Shown one piece after another: positions 27,401 through 35,751 of a stretch of 64,000 nucleotides of DNA. The position numbers were made by a program, and so were the translations under genes. Under the pieces are notes generated by a model. That model made no database searches and was not told where the DNA came from. It worked only from the letters and a program-made list of their open reading frames with translations. Location of the stretch: assembly GCA_019637335.1 (NCBI GenBank), contig JAHBVV010000023.1:57305-121304 (forward strand), in the 5' to 3' direction. The DNA is from Candidatus Hydrogenedentota bacterium. GTDB lineage: Bacteria; Hydrogenedentota; Hydrogenedentia; Hydrogenedentales; JAEUWI01. How positions within the stretch are numbered: position 1 is the first letter of the stretch; each line of letters starts with the position of its first letter.

Positions 27401-28820
27401 GCTCCTTCCCGGCCACGCGGGCTACATCTCCAGCCTGGCCTTCAACGCGGCGGGAACCGAGCTCGTAAGCGCCTCCTGGGACAATACCGCGCGCATCTGG
27501 AGCGTGGCCGACGGCGCGCCGCTCGGTACCCTCGAAGGGCACACCGACACGGTGTATACCGCCGTCTTTTCGCCCGATGGCGCCCTCCTCGCCACCGGCT
27601 CGCGCGACGAGACCGCTATCGTCTGGGACCGCGAAACCCTACAGCCCCGTTTCATCATCCCGCACGGCCACGCCGTACACCATTGCGCATTCAACGCCGG
27701 CGGAACGCAAGTCGCCACCGCCGGCCGCGGAGGCGCGATTCGCATCTGGGACGTTGCCAGCGGCATAGAGATACACGTGCTCTCCGTGCAAACACCCCAG
27801 ATTACCGCGCTGTCCTTCACCCGTGACGGCGGACGCCTGCTTTCCCAGGCGGGCGCCGGCCGCATCACCGTTTGGGACAGCCATCTGGGCCTTTACCTCG
27901 CCGAACTCCCCCCGGGTGGGGCGATGCCCGGGACCTGGACCCATTTCCACCCGCCGACCGGCCAGATCCTTGCCGGAGGACCCGACAACGTCGTGCGAGA
28001 GTATCGTCCCCTCCTGGACGCGGGCGGTCAGCCCATTCAAGATTCCGCCGCGCTCGATTCGGCGCTCGACGCATACCGCGACACCCGCGACGCCGCCACC
28101 CCCCTCGCCGATCCCGCGCCCCTGCCTTCCGAAATCAACGTCTACATGCCCGCACCCGGCGTGGCGGGTTTGCTCGAAGGCCTGCGCCAGCGTTTCAGCG
28201 CGCGCGCGGATAACGCCGCCGCCTGGATCCTCCAGGAGCCCCCCCCTAACGCCCACCCGCTCGACCTCCGCGCGGGCGACGCCATTACCGCGATCGCCAA
28301 CCTCGCCCCCGCCGCGTTCTTCACCCCCGGCAACGCCCAGGGCGCCGAACGCTACACCGCCGGCAACCGCGCCTTCACCCTCGACATTATTCGCGACGGC
28401 CTGCTCACCCGCTTCCAGATCGTCGGCCTCCCCGTCCGGCAATCCGCGCGCAACATAACCCTCGCCCGCGACCGCGCCCTCGAACTCCTCCACGCCGCCC
28501 GCGAAACCATCAACCGCGACGCCGCAACCCTCGATCAGGTTACCAAGCGGGAAGCACCCCCCGGAGAAGAAACGCCCGCCGGCATCCAGGTCCCCACCCC
28601 GCGAGAAGCCGTCCGCAAGAACCTCCTCCGCGAAGCCGGCCTCCAGGCCAACACCCGCCTCATGGCCATCAACGAAACCACCATCACCAGCCTCCCGGAA
28701 CTCGCCGCCCAGATCGACCAGGGCATCGCGTTTCTGGAGAACAACAATACATTCAACACACGCCTCCGCATCCAGCGGGGATCGTTTGAGGTTGAGGACG
28801 TGGTGATGGGTTCACCGTGA
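24435..28820 (+). CDS. Membrane Ser/Thr kinase with WD40 propeller and PDZ-like tail
   Basis: A 1461-residue single-pass kinase. The kinase domain (about 129-435) has YARGGIGRILLVHD as glycine loop, the ATP Lys in IILKEL, VIHRDLKPSN as catalytic loop, DWG in place of DFG, and GTPLYMAPEQA. One membrane helix (about 466-487) is followed by a Glu/Arg-rich coiled coil (DEQRERAEGAEEQ) and many WD40 repeats (about 570-1180; for example LWDSASRDLI, IWSVADGAPL, IVWDRETLQP). The C-terminal 250 residues include two PDZ-like segments (DLRAGDAITAI, GLQANTRLMAINETTI). This kinase-TM-propeller layout is common in planctomycete-like bacteria. Activation-loop and HRD residues are intact, so it should be active. 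It has its own promoter after the terminator. Confidence 0.9.
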   Translation: MRDYDLLAGLLAYQLRLVSAGTLAWYAHELKSAPDTRLLDFLLEKRAIQENDELLLVRITDNIVHAHDGNIAAALDTFGGAPAAREAFARAVHQTEKGWETSDDDTVAADELPHGLPRQIAPETAGRYTRGAEYARGGIGRILLVHDEQIGRDIILKELLPHSAVSPTDSTLSRIPAKDSPGSPLRQSAAMMARFLQEAQITGQLEHPAIVPVYELGIRTDGQLYYTMKLVRGETLAASIAACKALQDRLALLRFFLDICEAVAYAHSRDVIHRDLKPSNIMVGQFGECVVLDWGLAKKLGAPDAGKDSVRKTASRLKLDSGALEQSHTRSKEVMGTPLYMAPEQARGEAAAVAQYSDVYSLGVILYEILTGQLPHPWSNSLDTIRRVATGPAPPVRKAAPDTPPELAAICDKALQFHFKDRYPSANELARDIQQFLEGAVVEAYHYRAADLLRRLYQRNQTAIRAAAAMLLVIAATGTVSYINIYQARNAETRARIQADEQRAIAEQQRIVADEQRERAEGAEEQTARGKYVSDIRLADAYLREYTFQSAEDTLLAADPRYRGIEWGHLLAQCRQEWASIRAHDRDLFALLSPDAARVLTVSSDQTAKLWDSASRDLIHTWNLPDALITSGTFSPDGQRIAIWMHDGRVHLFDTATGAAIRDWAAHPMRVHQAVFRPGGETLVTASEDRLVRAWDLETGEQRWEAGPFDRPVYQLDFAEDSQAVLACPEGGAPVLLNAETGGIQATSDFSGRVFWTGGSGAIVGDGADLVFVGGPDLRETNRIRAGTGVTRASFYPDQNRLLTGTSTGLVTLWDTATGEQRQTFNFMHPVYDCRLDVSGETVVAIAVSGHITAFDAATGSPRLAFGGHRHNVTTATLLPSGTFLLTGSVDGTVRFWSLTESALTAPRAQAPARSRLVGLSDDGSVVLLSESAGLTVHELTSNTPLLGARLPRAAGATSAISGHGALVATALDGFLPAIIPLDAPQSPRLLPGHAGYISSLAFNAAGTELVSASWDNTARIWSVADGAPLGTLEGHTDTVYTAVFSPDGALLATGSRDETAIVWDRETLQPRFIIPHGHAVHHCAFNAGGTQVATAGRGGAIRIWDVASGIEIHVLSVQTPQITALSFTRDGGRLLSQAGAGRITVWDSHLGLYLAELPPGGAMPGTWTHFHPPTGQILAGGPDNVVREYRPLLDAGGQPIQDSAALDSALDAYRDTRDAATPLADPAPLPSEINVYMPAPGVAGLLEGLRQRFSARADNAAAWILQEPPPNAHPLDLRAGDAITAIANLAPAAFFTPGNAQGAERYTAGNRAFTLDIIRDGLLTRFQIVGLPVRQSARNITLARDRALELLHAARETINRDAATLDQVTKREAPPGEETPAGIQVPTPREAVRKNLLREAGLQANTRLMAINETTITSLPELAAQIDQGIAFLENNNTFNTRLRIQRGSFEVEDVVMGSP

Positions 28821-28888
28821 ACCTGTGACTACAAGTGATCATACAGAGGCATATAGACTCTTCTCTACATCTAAGAAAGGAATGCACC

Positions 28889-29758
28889 GTGACTTATTTC
28901 GACGTCAAGAAGGTAACCACTACCGCAACGGATTTACCGGATACTATCGGCTCGCGCAGTATCAACTTGATGTGCGCCATTTTAAAGGGAATCCCTTACA
29001 ACACTCTCTATAACACCCACTTGCACACGCCCCCGACAAATCCGCCATCCTCGACCCTTCTTGACACACTAATTGATAATGTCTCTGCGTTACCCCCTAA
29101 CCTTGACGTTGGCGCGACGGAAAACAATCCTATCGTTAAGAGTCGGCTTGTCGGGACGAATGGAGCCTTGGTCAGAATTAGAGACGAAGCGGTCAGGCTC
29201 GGATATCCAAGACTGAAACTAAAAAAGCTCTTCTACATCAACCCTGACGCCGAAATTGAAACCCCGCAGATGAAACTCGCGAAGTTCATCATTTCTGAGT
29301 TGGAGAATGTACATAAGATCAAGCAAGGTGACAATGGCGATCAGATGTATCATTTTTGCGTTCCGTTCCTGACATTTCAGAAAGGCCGCAAACCACCCCA
29401 CGAAGAGGGGCGGCCACGCAAATATTATCCAGAAAAGAATGACTTGGAATACTTCTTGGCAAAACTGGGGGACCTGGAAATGGAGGACTTGTACGGACAC
29501 TATCGGTCTGCCGACTATGACGGGCGGCGAAAGGCTGCAAGAAAAGCGCTGGAACGGTGCGTGCTCAAGGAATATCGCCCGAAGGATACCCGTCCGAAAC
29601 CCGGAAACGGTATTGGACCTGATGGCTCAGACGGAAATAGCCGCTACTGCGCTGGTGCGGGCAGCGGATGCCGGGGATGCGATCATCCGGATGACTGGTG
29701 TAATGACTATGAACAAGACGGCAAGACTTACTGTAGTCTCGGAAGCGATTACCACTAA
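28889..29758 (+). CDS. Unknown protein, lower-GC orphan with Cys-rich tail
   Basis: A 289-residue protein I do not recognise. The GTG at 28889 is preferred because AAAGGA lies 7 bases upstream; an ATG at 28835 is in frame but has no such site. The body is mixed alpha/beta with a Lys-rich centre (KLKKLFYINPD, RRKAARKALERC). The last 40 residues have five Cys (YCAGAGSGCRGC and beyond), like a small metal-binding or disulphide-linked tail. Its base composition is visibly more AT-rich than its neighbours and codon choice is unlike them. It lies 68 bases after the kinase gene. Horizontal acquisition is plausible. Confidence 0.6.
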   Translation: MTYFDVKKVTTTATDLPDTIGSRSINLMCAILKGIPYNTLYNTHLHTPPTNPPSSTLLDTLIDNVSALPPNLDVGATENNPIVKSRLVGTNGALVRIRDEAVRLGYPRLKLKKLFYINPDAEIETPQMKLAKFIISELENVHKIKQGDNGDQMYHFCVPFLTFQKGRKPPHEEGRPRKYYPEKNDLEYFLAKLGDLEMEDLYGHYRSADYDGRRKAARKALERCVLKEYRPKDTRPKPGNGIGPDGSDGNSRYCAGAGSGCRGCDHPDDWCNDYEQDGKTYCSLGSDYH

Positions 29759-29794
29759 GCAATTCCTGTCTCGATTTCCGATCTACGCCAGCCC

Positions 29795-30562
29795 TCACCC
29801 CAGCGCCGCGTCAAAATTCCGGGCGCTCGCGTCGATCATCCCCTTGAGCGCGCCGTATTCGCTGCCGTGCGCGAGGAGTTGCGCGCCCTGGTCGTGATAT
29901 TGCTTGAGCTGCTCCGCCGTCCGTACGGGGAGGCCCCAGGCCTTCCCGTATTGGGCGGCGGCCGCCGCGACCCGCTCAATGCAATCGTCGAGTGAGGGCA
30001 TGTTTTTGTACTTGCCGAGGCGCAGGCCCAAATCGCCAATCCCCACGAAGAGCCCGCTGATCCCGCTCAGCGCGGCGATCGCCTCCACGTTGTTCACCGC
30101 CTCCGGCGTCTCGATCTGCACCACCAGAAAGGTCTCCCGGTTCGCCGCCTCAGCGTAGGCCGCCGGCTCCGTCATCTGGTAGCGGTTGTCAAAGCCCACC
30201 CCGTCCAGCCCCCGATCCCCCAGCGGCGGGAACTTAACCGCCTTCACCAGCGCCTCCGCCTGCGCCACCGTCGAAACATGCGGGATCATCAGGCCCGACG
30301 CACCGTCTTCCAGGTAGCGGTAGAGCCGTGTCTTCTCCACCGTCGGCGGACGCAGCATGCAGTCGATGTCCGCCAGGTGAAAATGCGTCAGCAGCGCCTG
30401 CACCTCCCGCTCGTCAATCAGCTTGTGCTCCAGGTCCAGCCAGATGCAGTCGAAGCCGGCGCGCGCCGCGAAATGCACATAGGGCGGAATGAAATGGCCG
30501 AGAACACACATGCGGACGGGCTGTCCCGCCCGGAGCTTTGCGAGGGTCTTGCTGGATCGCAT
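29795..30562 (-). CDS. HpcH/HpaI-type aldolase
   Basis: A 255-residue class II aldolase of the HpcH/HpaI (2,4-dihydroxyhept-2-ene-1,7-dioate aldolase) family. FDCIWLDLEH, MLRPP with the catalytic Arg, DGASGLMIPHV, VVQIETPEAV with the metal-binding Glu, and SGLFVGIGDLGLRLG with the metal Asp are all present in order. Family members cleave or form 4-hydroxy-2-oxo acids from pyruvate and an aldehyde. It is divergent from the symporter gene, so they could share a control region; whether the symporter feeds it is inference. Confidence 0.9.
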   Translation of the reverse strand: MRSSKTLAKLRAGQPVRMCVLGHFIPPYVHFAARAGFDCIWLDLEHKLIDEREVQALLTHFHLADIDCMLRPPTVEKTRLYRYLEDGASGLMIPHVSTVAQAEALVKAVKFPPLGDRGLDGVGFDNRYQMTEPAAYAEAANRETFLVVQIETPEAVNNVEAIAALSGISGLFVGIGDLGLRLGKYKNMPSLDDCIERVAAAAAQYGKAWGLPVRTAEQLKQYHDQGAQLLAHGSEYGALKGMIDASARNFDAALG

Positions 30563-30721
30563 CGGGGGTCTTTCCTGGTTGGCGCGCGCGGCAATGGTTA
30601 TAACAACTTGTTTCCCGCCGCGCGGAGCGTGCTATAGTACCGCACGCCCCCGCGCCGATCCGAATGGGCTGGCCCCGTTTGCGTACGCCGGCGCGTACAG
30701 CGACACGGAGGAAACCGACAC

Positions 30722-32350
30722 GTGAACCTTTCCGCGGCCCCCCTCGCCCGATTTTTTTCCCGCCGCCACGCCTGCGCGCTCGCCGCCCTGTTCGCCGCCT
30801 TCGCCCAGGGCGCCGCGGCCGCCGCGCCACCCGAGATCCACACCGGCCTCTCCGCCATCGACTGGATCATTATCGTCTGCTACGCCGCGTCGACCATCGG
30901 CCTCGGCTGGTACTTCAGCCGCCGCCAGAACACCATGTCGGAGTATTTCATCGGCAGCGGCGGCATGCACCCCCTGCTGATCGGCGTGTCTCTCTTCGCC
31001 ACGCTCCTGAGCACCATCACCTACCTCTCCATCCCCGGCGAAGTGGCCGGCAAGGGCCCCCTGTACATCACCACCCTCATCGCATTGCCGCTGGTGTATC
31101 CCGTGGCGGCGTATATCATGCTGCCCATCTACATGCGCCAGCGCGTCACCAGCGCCTACGAACTCCTCGAGGCCAAGCTCGGTCTGACCATTCGCCTCCT
31201 CGGCGTCGCCATGTTCCTCCTGCTCCGCCTCGTCTGGATGGCCCTCCTGGTCTACCTCATGGCCCGCGCCATGTCCGTCATGATGGGCCTCGACGAATCC
31301 GCCATCCCGTGGATCGTCCTCGTCACCGGCTTCGTCTCCGTCACCTATACCTCCCTCGGCGGCCTCCGCGCCGTCGTGATCACCGACTTCGTCCAGACCG
31401 TGCTCCTCTTCGGCGGCGCCCTCCTGGTTATCGGCATGATCACCGTGAATATCGGCGGTTTCGGCTGGTTCCCCACCGAATGGCAACCCCACTGGGACAT
31501 CCAGCCCATCATCAGCTTGGACCCAGGCACGCGCCTGACCGTCCTCGGCACCGTCCTCAGCATCTGGGTGTGGTACATCTGCACCATCGGCGGCGATCAA
31601 GTCTCCGTGCAGCGCTTCATGGCCACCCGCGACGCCAAAGCCGCGCGGCAGGCGCTCGCCGTCCAGCTCACCGCCAACACCTGCATCACCATCACGCTCT
31701 TCCTCGTGGGCTTCGCGCTCGTGGGCTATTTCCAGGCCCACCCCGAGCTCCTTCCGGAAGGCTTCAACCTCAAGTCCGACGCGGATCACCTCTACCCCCG
31801 CTTCATCAGCCACCACCTCCCCATCGGCGTGTCCGGCCTGGTCGTCTCCGCCATGTTCGCCGCCGCCATGTCCAGCATCGATTCCGGCGTCAATTCCATC
31901 ACCGCGGTCGTCATGACCGACCTCCTCGACCGCTTCGATAAAAAGCCCGCAACCGAAGCGGGCCACGTCATGCTAGCGCGGATCCTCGCCTTCAGCATCG
32001 GCGGCGTCGTCATGATCGTCAGCTCCTTCATGGGCTATATCGAAGGCAACATCACCGAAGTGACCAACAAAACCGCCAACCTCCTGGTCACGCCGATCTT
32101 CGGCCTCTTCTTCTTCGCCCTGTTCGTGCCGCGCTCGAATCCCTTCGGCGTCTGGGTCGGCTGGTTCTGCTGCACCGCCACCGCCGTCACCATCGCCTTC
32201 TCGGGCTACTTCTTCGGCCGCGACCCCGTCACCAACTACGACCCGATCAGCTTCCAGTGGATCGCGCCGTCGGCAATCATCGTGAACATCGTCACCGGCT
32301 ATATCGCCTGCCGCGCCTGGAGCGCCCTTAAAGGTTCCCCAAGCGCATGA
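30722..32350 (+). CDS. Sodium/solute symporter (SSS family)
   Basis: A 542-residue Na+-coupled transporter of the SSS (SGLT-type) fold with about 13-14 helices. GWYFSRRQNTMSEYFIGSGG is the typical first loop, VTYTSLGGLRAVVITD precedes helix 5-6, and AAAMSSIDSGVNSI is the Na+-site signature with its Ser pair. GTG at 30722 is the start, with GGAGGAAA upstream and an extra hydrophobic N-terminal helix. A possible -10 (TATAGT) lies at 30633-30638. The stop overlaps the next gene's ATG (ATGA at 32347-32350), so the two are translationally coupled; its substrate may therefore be what the FAD enzyme oxidises. Confidence 0.92.
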   Translation: MNLSAAPLARFFSRRHACALAALFAAFAQGAAAAAPPEIHTGLSAIDWIIIVCYAASTIGLGWYFSRRQNTMSEYFIGSGGMHPLLIGVSLFATLLSTITYLSIPGEVAGKGPLYITTLIALPLVYPVAAYIMLPIYMRQRVTSAYELLEAKLGLTIRLLGVAMFLLLRLVWMALLVYLMARAMSVMMGLDESAIPWIVLVTGFVSVTYTSLGGLRAVVITDFVQTVLLFGGALLVIGMITVNIGGFGWFPTEWQPHWDIQPIISLDPGTRLTVLGTVLSIWVWYICTIGGDQVSVQRFMATRDAKAARQALAVQLTANTCITITLFLVGFALVGYFQAHPELLPEGFNLKSDADHLYPRFISHHLPIGVSGLVVSAMFAAAMSSIDSGVNSITAVVMTDLLDRFDKKPATEAGHVMLARILAFSIGGVVMIVSSFMGYIEGNITEVTNKTANLLVTPIFGLFFFALFVPRSNPFGVWVGWFCCTATAVTIAFSGYFFGRDPVTNYDPISFQWIAPSAIIVNIVTGYIACRAWSALKGSPSA

Positions 32351-34362
32351 TCCCCCTGAAGCGCCACCCGCTGGAGTGCGACATCCTCGTCGCCGGTGGC
32401 GGACCGGCCGGCGTCCCCTGCGCCATCGCCGCCGCGCGCAACGGCGCCCGGGTCATCCTCTGCCAGGACCGCCCGGTGCTCGGCGGCAACGCCTCCAGCG
32501 AAGTCCGCATGCACATCGTGGGCGCAAACGGCACCGGCCATTTCGACCGGGGCGAGGAAGGCCGCACGGAAGCCCGCGAAGGCGGCATCATCGAGGAGAT
32601 CCGGCTGGAGAATTGCGTCCGAAATCCGCAACGCTCGGCGTCCATGTTCGACCTCATCCTCTACGAGAAGTGCCGCGCGGAACCCAACCTCACCCTGCTG
32701 CTGAACACCGCCGTCACCGGCGTGGCGATGGAGGGCGGCCGTATCGCCGCCGCAATCGCCGAACGCCAGAGTACGGAGGACGCCTTCTACATCCAGGCCA
32801 GGCTCTTCATCGATTGCACGGGGGACGGACGCCTGGGCGTGGAGGCCGGCGCGCGCTTCATGGAGGGCCGCGAGGACCGCGAAGCCTTCGGGGAGTCCCT
32901 GGCGCAGGAAACGGCGGACAACAAGCGCCTTGGCTCTACCATCCTGATGCAGGCGAAGAAGCATGATCGTCCCATGCCCTTCACGGCCCCGCCGTGGGCG
33001 CGTAAGTTCACCCGCGACGACCTCAAGCTCCGCCTCTACGCCACCCCCGGCGAGGAAGAACCCACCCACGAGTACGGCTACTGGTGGGCCGAGTACGGCG
33101 GCGCCCTCGACACGATCAAAGACAACGAAGCCATCCGCGACGAGCTCCTCGCCATCGTCCTCGGCATCTGGGACCACGTCAAGAACGGCCCAGCGGGCAC
33201 GCCGCCCGGCGCGGACCCCTTCGAGGCCTCCCACTGGGCGCTGGACTGGTTCGGCTTCCTCCCCGGCAAGCGGGAGAGCCGCCGTTTCATTGGCAGGCAC
33301 GTGCTCACGCAAGACGATCTCATGACCTCCCGCGAATTCCCCGACGCGATCGCCTACGGCGGCTGGTCTATCGACCTCCACCCGCCCGAAGGCATCGACG
33401 CACCCGAGACCGAGCCCTGTGTGCAGCACCCCGTGCCCTGGCTCTACGACATTCCCCTCAGCGCCTGCGTCTCGACCAACGTGCGCAACCTCCTCTTCGC
33501 CGGCCGCAATATCTCGGCCACCCACGTCGCCTTCGCCTCCACCCGCGTCATGGCCACCTGCGCCGTCGTGGGACAGGGCGTCGGAACCGCCGCGGCCCAC
33601 GCCATCGCGCGCGGCCTCTCGCTGGACGCCCTCCTCGAATCCCCCGAGAATCTGCGGGCGATCCAGCAGCGCCTCCTGCGCGATGACTGCTTCCTGGTCG
33701 GCCGCGAAAACGCCGATCCGCTCGACCGCGCGCGCACCGCCCGCGTAACCGCCTCCAGCGAACAGCCCGAAGGACCCGCCACCGCCGTGGTTTCCGGACA
33801 GACCCGCTGCGTCTTCGGCGATCGCGGCGCGCCCCCGGACCGCCGCCAGCCCGGCATGCACCGCTGGATGTCCGATCCAGACGCCGCCATGTCCGGAACG
33901 CGTCGGTCGACAACCGGCCCAGACGCCGGCCCGCCCGGCACACACCGAAGAGTGTCCGATCCAGACGCCGCCACGTCCGGAACGCACCGGTGGACGACCG
34001 GCCCAGACGCCGGCCCGCCCGCCTGGATCGAGCTCGCCTTCGACGCGCCCTGCGCTCCCCGCGAAGTCCAGCTCGTCTTCGACACCGGCCTCCACCGCCA
34101 CCTCACCCTCAGCCACCACGACGGCTATACCGCCTCCAAAATGCTATGGGGCCAGCCCCAGCCCGAGACCATCCGCGACTACGACATTGAAGGCTTCGAC
34201 GGAAGCGCCCGCCACACCCTGCTCCAGATCCGCAACAACCACCAGCGCCTCCGCCGCCACCTTCTCCCCAACCCCGCGCCCCTCCAGACAATCCGCATCA
34301 CCATCCACGCCACCAACGGCCTCAACCACGCCCGCCTCTGCGAAGTGAGGGTGTACGAATAG
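32347..34362 (+). CDS. FAD-dependent oxidoreductase (FAD_oxidored type) with discoidin-like tail
   Basis: A 671-residue flavoprotein. The N terminus has the dinucleotide motif DILVAGGGPAGVPCAIAAAR, then VLGGNASSEVRMH and, near residue 380, LLFAGRNISATHVAF, typical of FAD_oxidored (PF12831-like) enzymes of this bacterial group. The C-terminal ~130 residues resemble an F5/8-type (discoidin) beta-sandwich (IELAFDAPCAPREVQLVFD). At the junction (residues about 504-559) lies a four-fold 14-residue repeat rich in Pro, Asp and Ala. The ATG overlaps the symporter stop. No signal peptide is visible, so it is probably cytoplasmic. Confidence 0.87.
   Translation: MIPLKRHPLECDILVAGGGPAGVPCAIAAARNGARVILCQDRPVLGGNASSEVRMHIVGANGTGHFDRGEEGRTEAREGGIIEEIRLENCVRNPQRSASMFDLILYEKCRAEPNLTLLLNTAVTGVAMEGGRIAAAIAERQSTEDAFYIQARLFIDCTGDGRLGVEAGARFMEGREDREAFGESLAQETADNKRLGSTILMQAKKHDRPMPFTAPPWARKFTRDDLKLRLYATPGEEEPTHEYGYWWAEYGGALDTIKDNEAIRDELLAIVLGIWDHVKNGPAGTPPGADPFEASHWALDWFGFLPGKRESRRFIGRHVLTQDDLMTSREFPDAIAYGGWSIDLHPPEGIDAPETEPCVQHPVPWLYDIPLSACVSTNVRNLLFAGRNISATHVAFASTRVMATCAVVGQGVGTAAAHAIARGLSLDALLESPENLRAIQQRLLRDDCFLVGRENADPLDRARTARVTASSEQPEGPATAVVSGQTRCVFGDRGAPPDRRQPGMHRWMSDPDAAMSGTRRSTTGPDAGPPGTHRRVSDPDAATSGTHRWTTGPDAGPPAWIELAFDAPCAPREVQLVFDTGLHRHLTLSHHDGYTASKMLWGQPQPETIRDYDIEGFDGSARHTLLQIRNNHQRLRRHLLPNPAPLQTIRITIHATNGLNHARLCEVRVYE
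33856..34023 (+). repeat. 84-bp tandem repeat coding a Pro-Asp-rich linker
   Basis: Two tandem 84-bp units (starts 33868 and 33952), each made of two 42-bp halves, give four 14-residue repeats of the form x-H/R-R-x-x-x-D/G-P-D-A-x-x-x-G. They lie in frame between the FAD domain and the C-terminal beta-sandwich. Confidence 0.85.
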
Positions 34363-34378
34363 AGGGAATCCCCAGCAA

Positions 34379-34497
34379 GGGACGTACCGCCGCAGGAACG
34401 CCCAACCCGACCACACCAACCCAACGTCCCGCGCCAACACCCCAACCAACCCACACACGCCACAACGCGGGGGTATGTCCCGGTCCGGGTCGCCAAG
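34379..34497. repeat. 103-bp element with inverted ends, copy 1
   Basis: Begins GGGACGTACC (34379-34388) and ends GGTATGTCCC (34472-34481), which are inverted with one mismatch. It continues with CGGTCCGGGTCGCCAA. The interior is rich in CCAACC and CCACAC. Confidence 0.85.
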
Positions 34498-34563
34498 CAC
34501 ACCCATTCCCTTACCATGGCGACTGCGCGCCTCCCGCCGACCCCAACCGGGAAAGGCGCACAA

Positions 34564-34727
34564 GGGACGTACCGCCGCAAGAACGCCCAACCCGACCACA
34601 CCAACCCAACGTCCCGCGCCAACACCCCAACCAACCCACACAAGCCACAACGCGGGGGTATGTCCCGGCCCGGGTCGCCAACTTGCGCCACGCACCAACC
34701 AAAAGGACTGCACCCCTCCCCCCGTCC
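34564..34727. repeat. 103-bp element with inverted ends, copy 2, adjacent to RAYT 3' end
   Basis: GGGACGTACC (34564-34573) to GGTATGTCCC (34657-34666), exactly the same length as copy 1. A further ~60 bases (GGGTCGCCAACTTGCGCCAC and onward to the C-rich stretch) are shared with copy 3 and run up to the transposase stop codon. Confidence 0.87.
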
Positions 34728-35354
34728 CTAGCCACCCTCCAGCCGCCGGCGAAAAAACTCATGCTTTCCAAGCGGCGTACCCCGTCTCGTATAACGCCGG
34801 ATCTGCTCCAGGAACCCCTTATTCTCCATCTCGACCAGCAGCGAATTCCGCCACTCCGCAGCCGTGTAATGCCCAAACCAGCGCTTCAGGTCCAGCAATG
34901 TATCGCCGGACCACTCTCCGCAGTGCGCTCGACAGCTCGACCACGCATACTCCCACGGAAACCGAACCATTCCCGCACGAACCGGATTCAGCTCCACATA
35001 ACCCATGGCGCAAACGCTATGATCCAGGTCCATGGGGCACGAAAAGTACCTCCCGTGCCAGAGATGGCCACAGCGGGCATACTTCTCATTAATATAAAAG
35101 GTATGTTCCTGTTGCGTTTTCTTCATGGCCCGGCCGAGACTTTCTGCGCGCTCCGGAATACCCACAAGGTGAATATGGTTCGTCATCAGGCAGTACGCAA
35201 CGACACGCAGCCCCTCTTCACCGCAATACCGTTCAAGCAGATGCAAGTAATGCGCGCGATCCTCATCGTCGAAGAACACGTCCTGCTTATTGTTTCCCCG
35301 GTGCGTAATGTGATGCGGCGCCCCCGGTATAACCACCCGAGCTTCCCTGGACAT
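34728..35354 (-). CDS. REP-associated Y1 transposase (RAYT)
   Basis: A 208-residue single-strand transposase-like protein of the Y1_Tnp (IS200-like) fold. ITHRGNNKQDVFFDDEDR opens the domain, MTNHIHLVGIPE (about 57-68) supplies the HUH pair, and FYINEKYARCGHLWHGRYFS (about 86-105) contains the candidate catalytic Tyr and the conserved LW(H/Q)GRYFS motif. YVELNPVRAGMV is the classic late RAYT motif. The gene is a single copy, and the 103-bp elements flank it on both sides with no terminal structures of a normal IS. That layout fits a domesticated RAYT that mobilises short repeats. All motifs look intact. Confidence 0.92.
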   Translation of the reverse strand: MSREARVVIPGAPHHITHRGNNKQDVFFDDEDRAHYLHLLERYCGEEGLRVVAYCLMTNHIHLVGIPERAESLGRAMKKTQQEHTFYINEKYARCGHLWHGRYFSCPMDLDHSVCAMGYVELNPVRAGMVRFPWEYAWSSCRAHCGEWSGDTLLDLKRWFGHYTAAEWRNSLLVEMENKGFLEQIRRYTRRGTPLGKHEFFRRRLEGG

Positions 35355-35395
35355 GGATTGATAGTAAAACGCATCGGGAAGAATGTCAACCCATT

Positions 35396-35590
35396 AAGGG
35401 ACGTACCGCCGTGCAAGGGACGTACCGCCGCAAGAACGCCCAACCCGACCACACCAACCCAACGTCCCGCAACAACACCCCAACCAACCCACACACGCCA
35501 CAACGCGGGGGTATGTCCCGGCCCGGGTCGCCAACTTGCGCCACGCACCAACCAAAAGGACTGCACCCCTCCCCCCGACCCCAACCGGGA
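35396..35590. repeat. 103-bp element with inverted ends, copy 3, upstream of RAYT
   Basis: GGGACGTACC occurs twice at the left (35398-35407 and 35417-35426). The full element runs 35417-35519 to GGTATGTCCC and the shared extension reaches about 35578. It is in the same orientation as copies 1 and 2. The doubled left end may be a partial second element. Confidence 0.87.
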
Positions 35591-35751
35591 CAGGCGCGCA
35601 TACCCACTCCCCTCCGCCGCACGCCGCTCTCCCGCCAGCAACGCCCACTCACACCACCACACCACGCCAATCAATGCGCACCCGTCCCTCGTACTCGCGC
35701 ATCCTCCTCTTATTCTGGCATCATGCCGAGATACCAACCAGGGAGCGCCCC

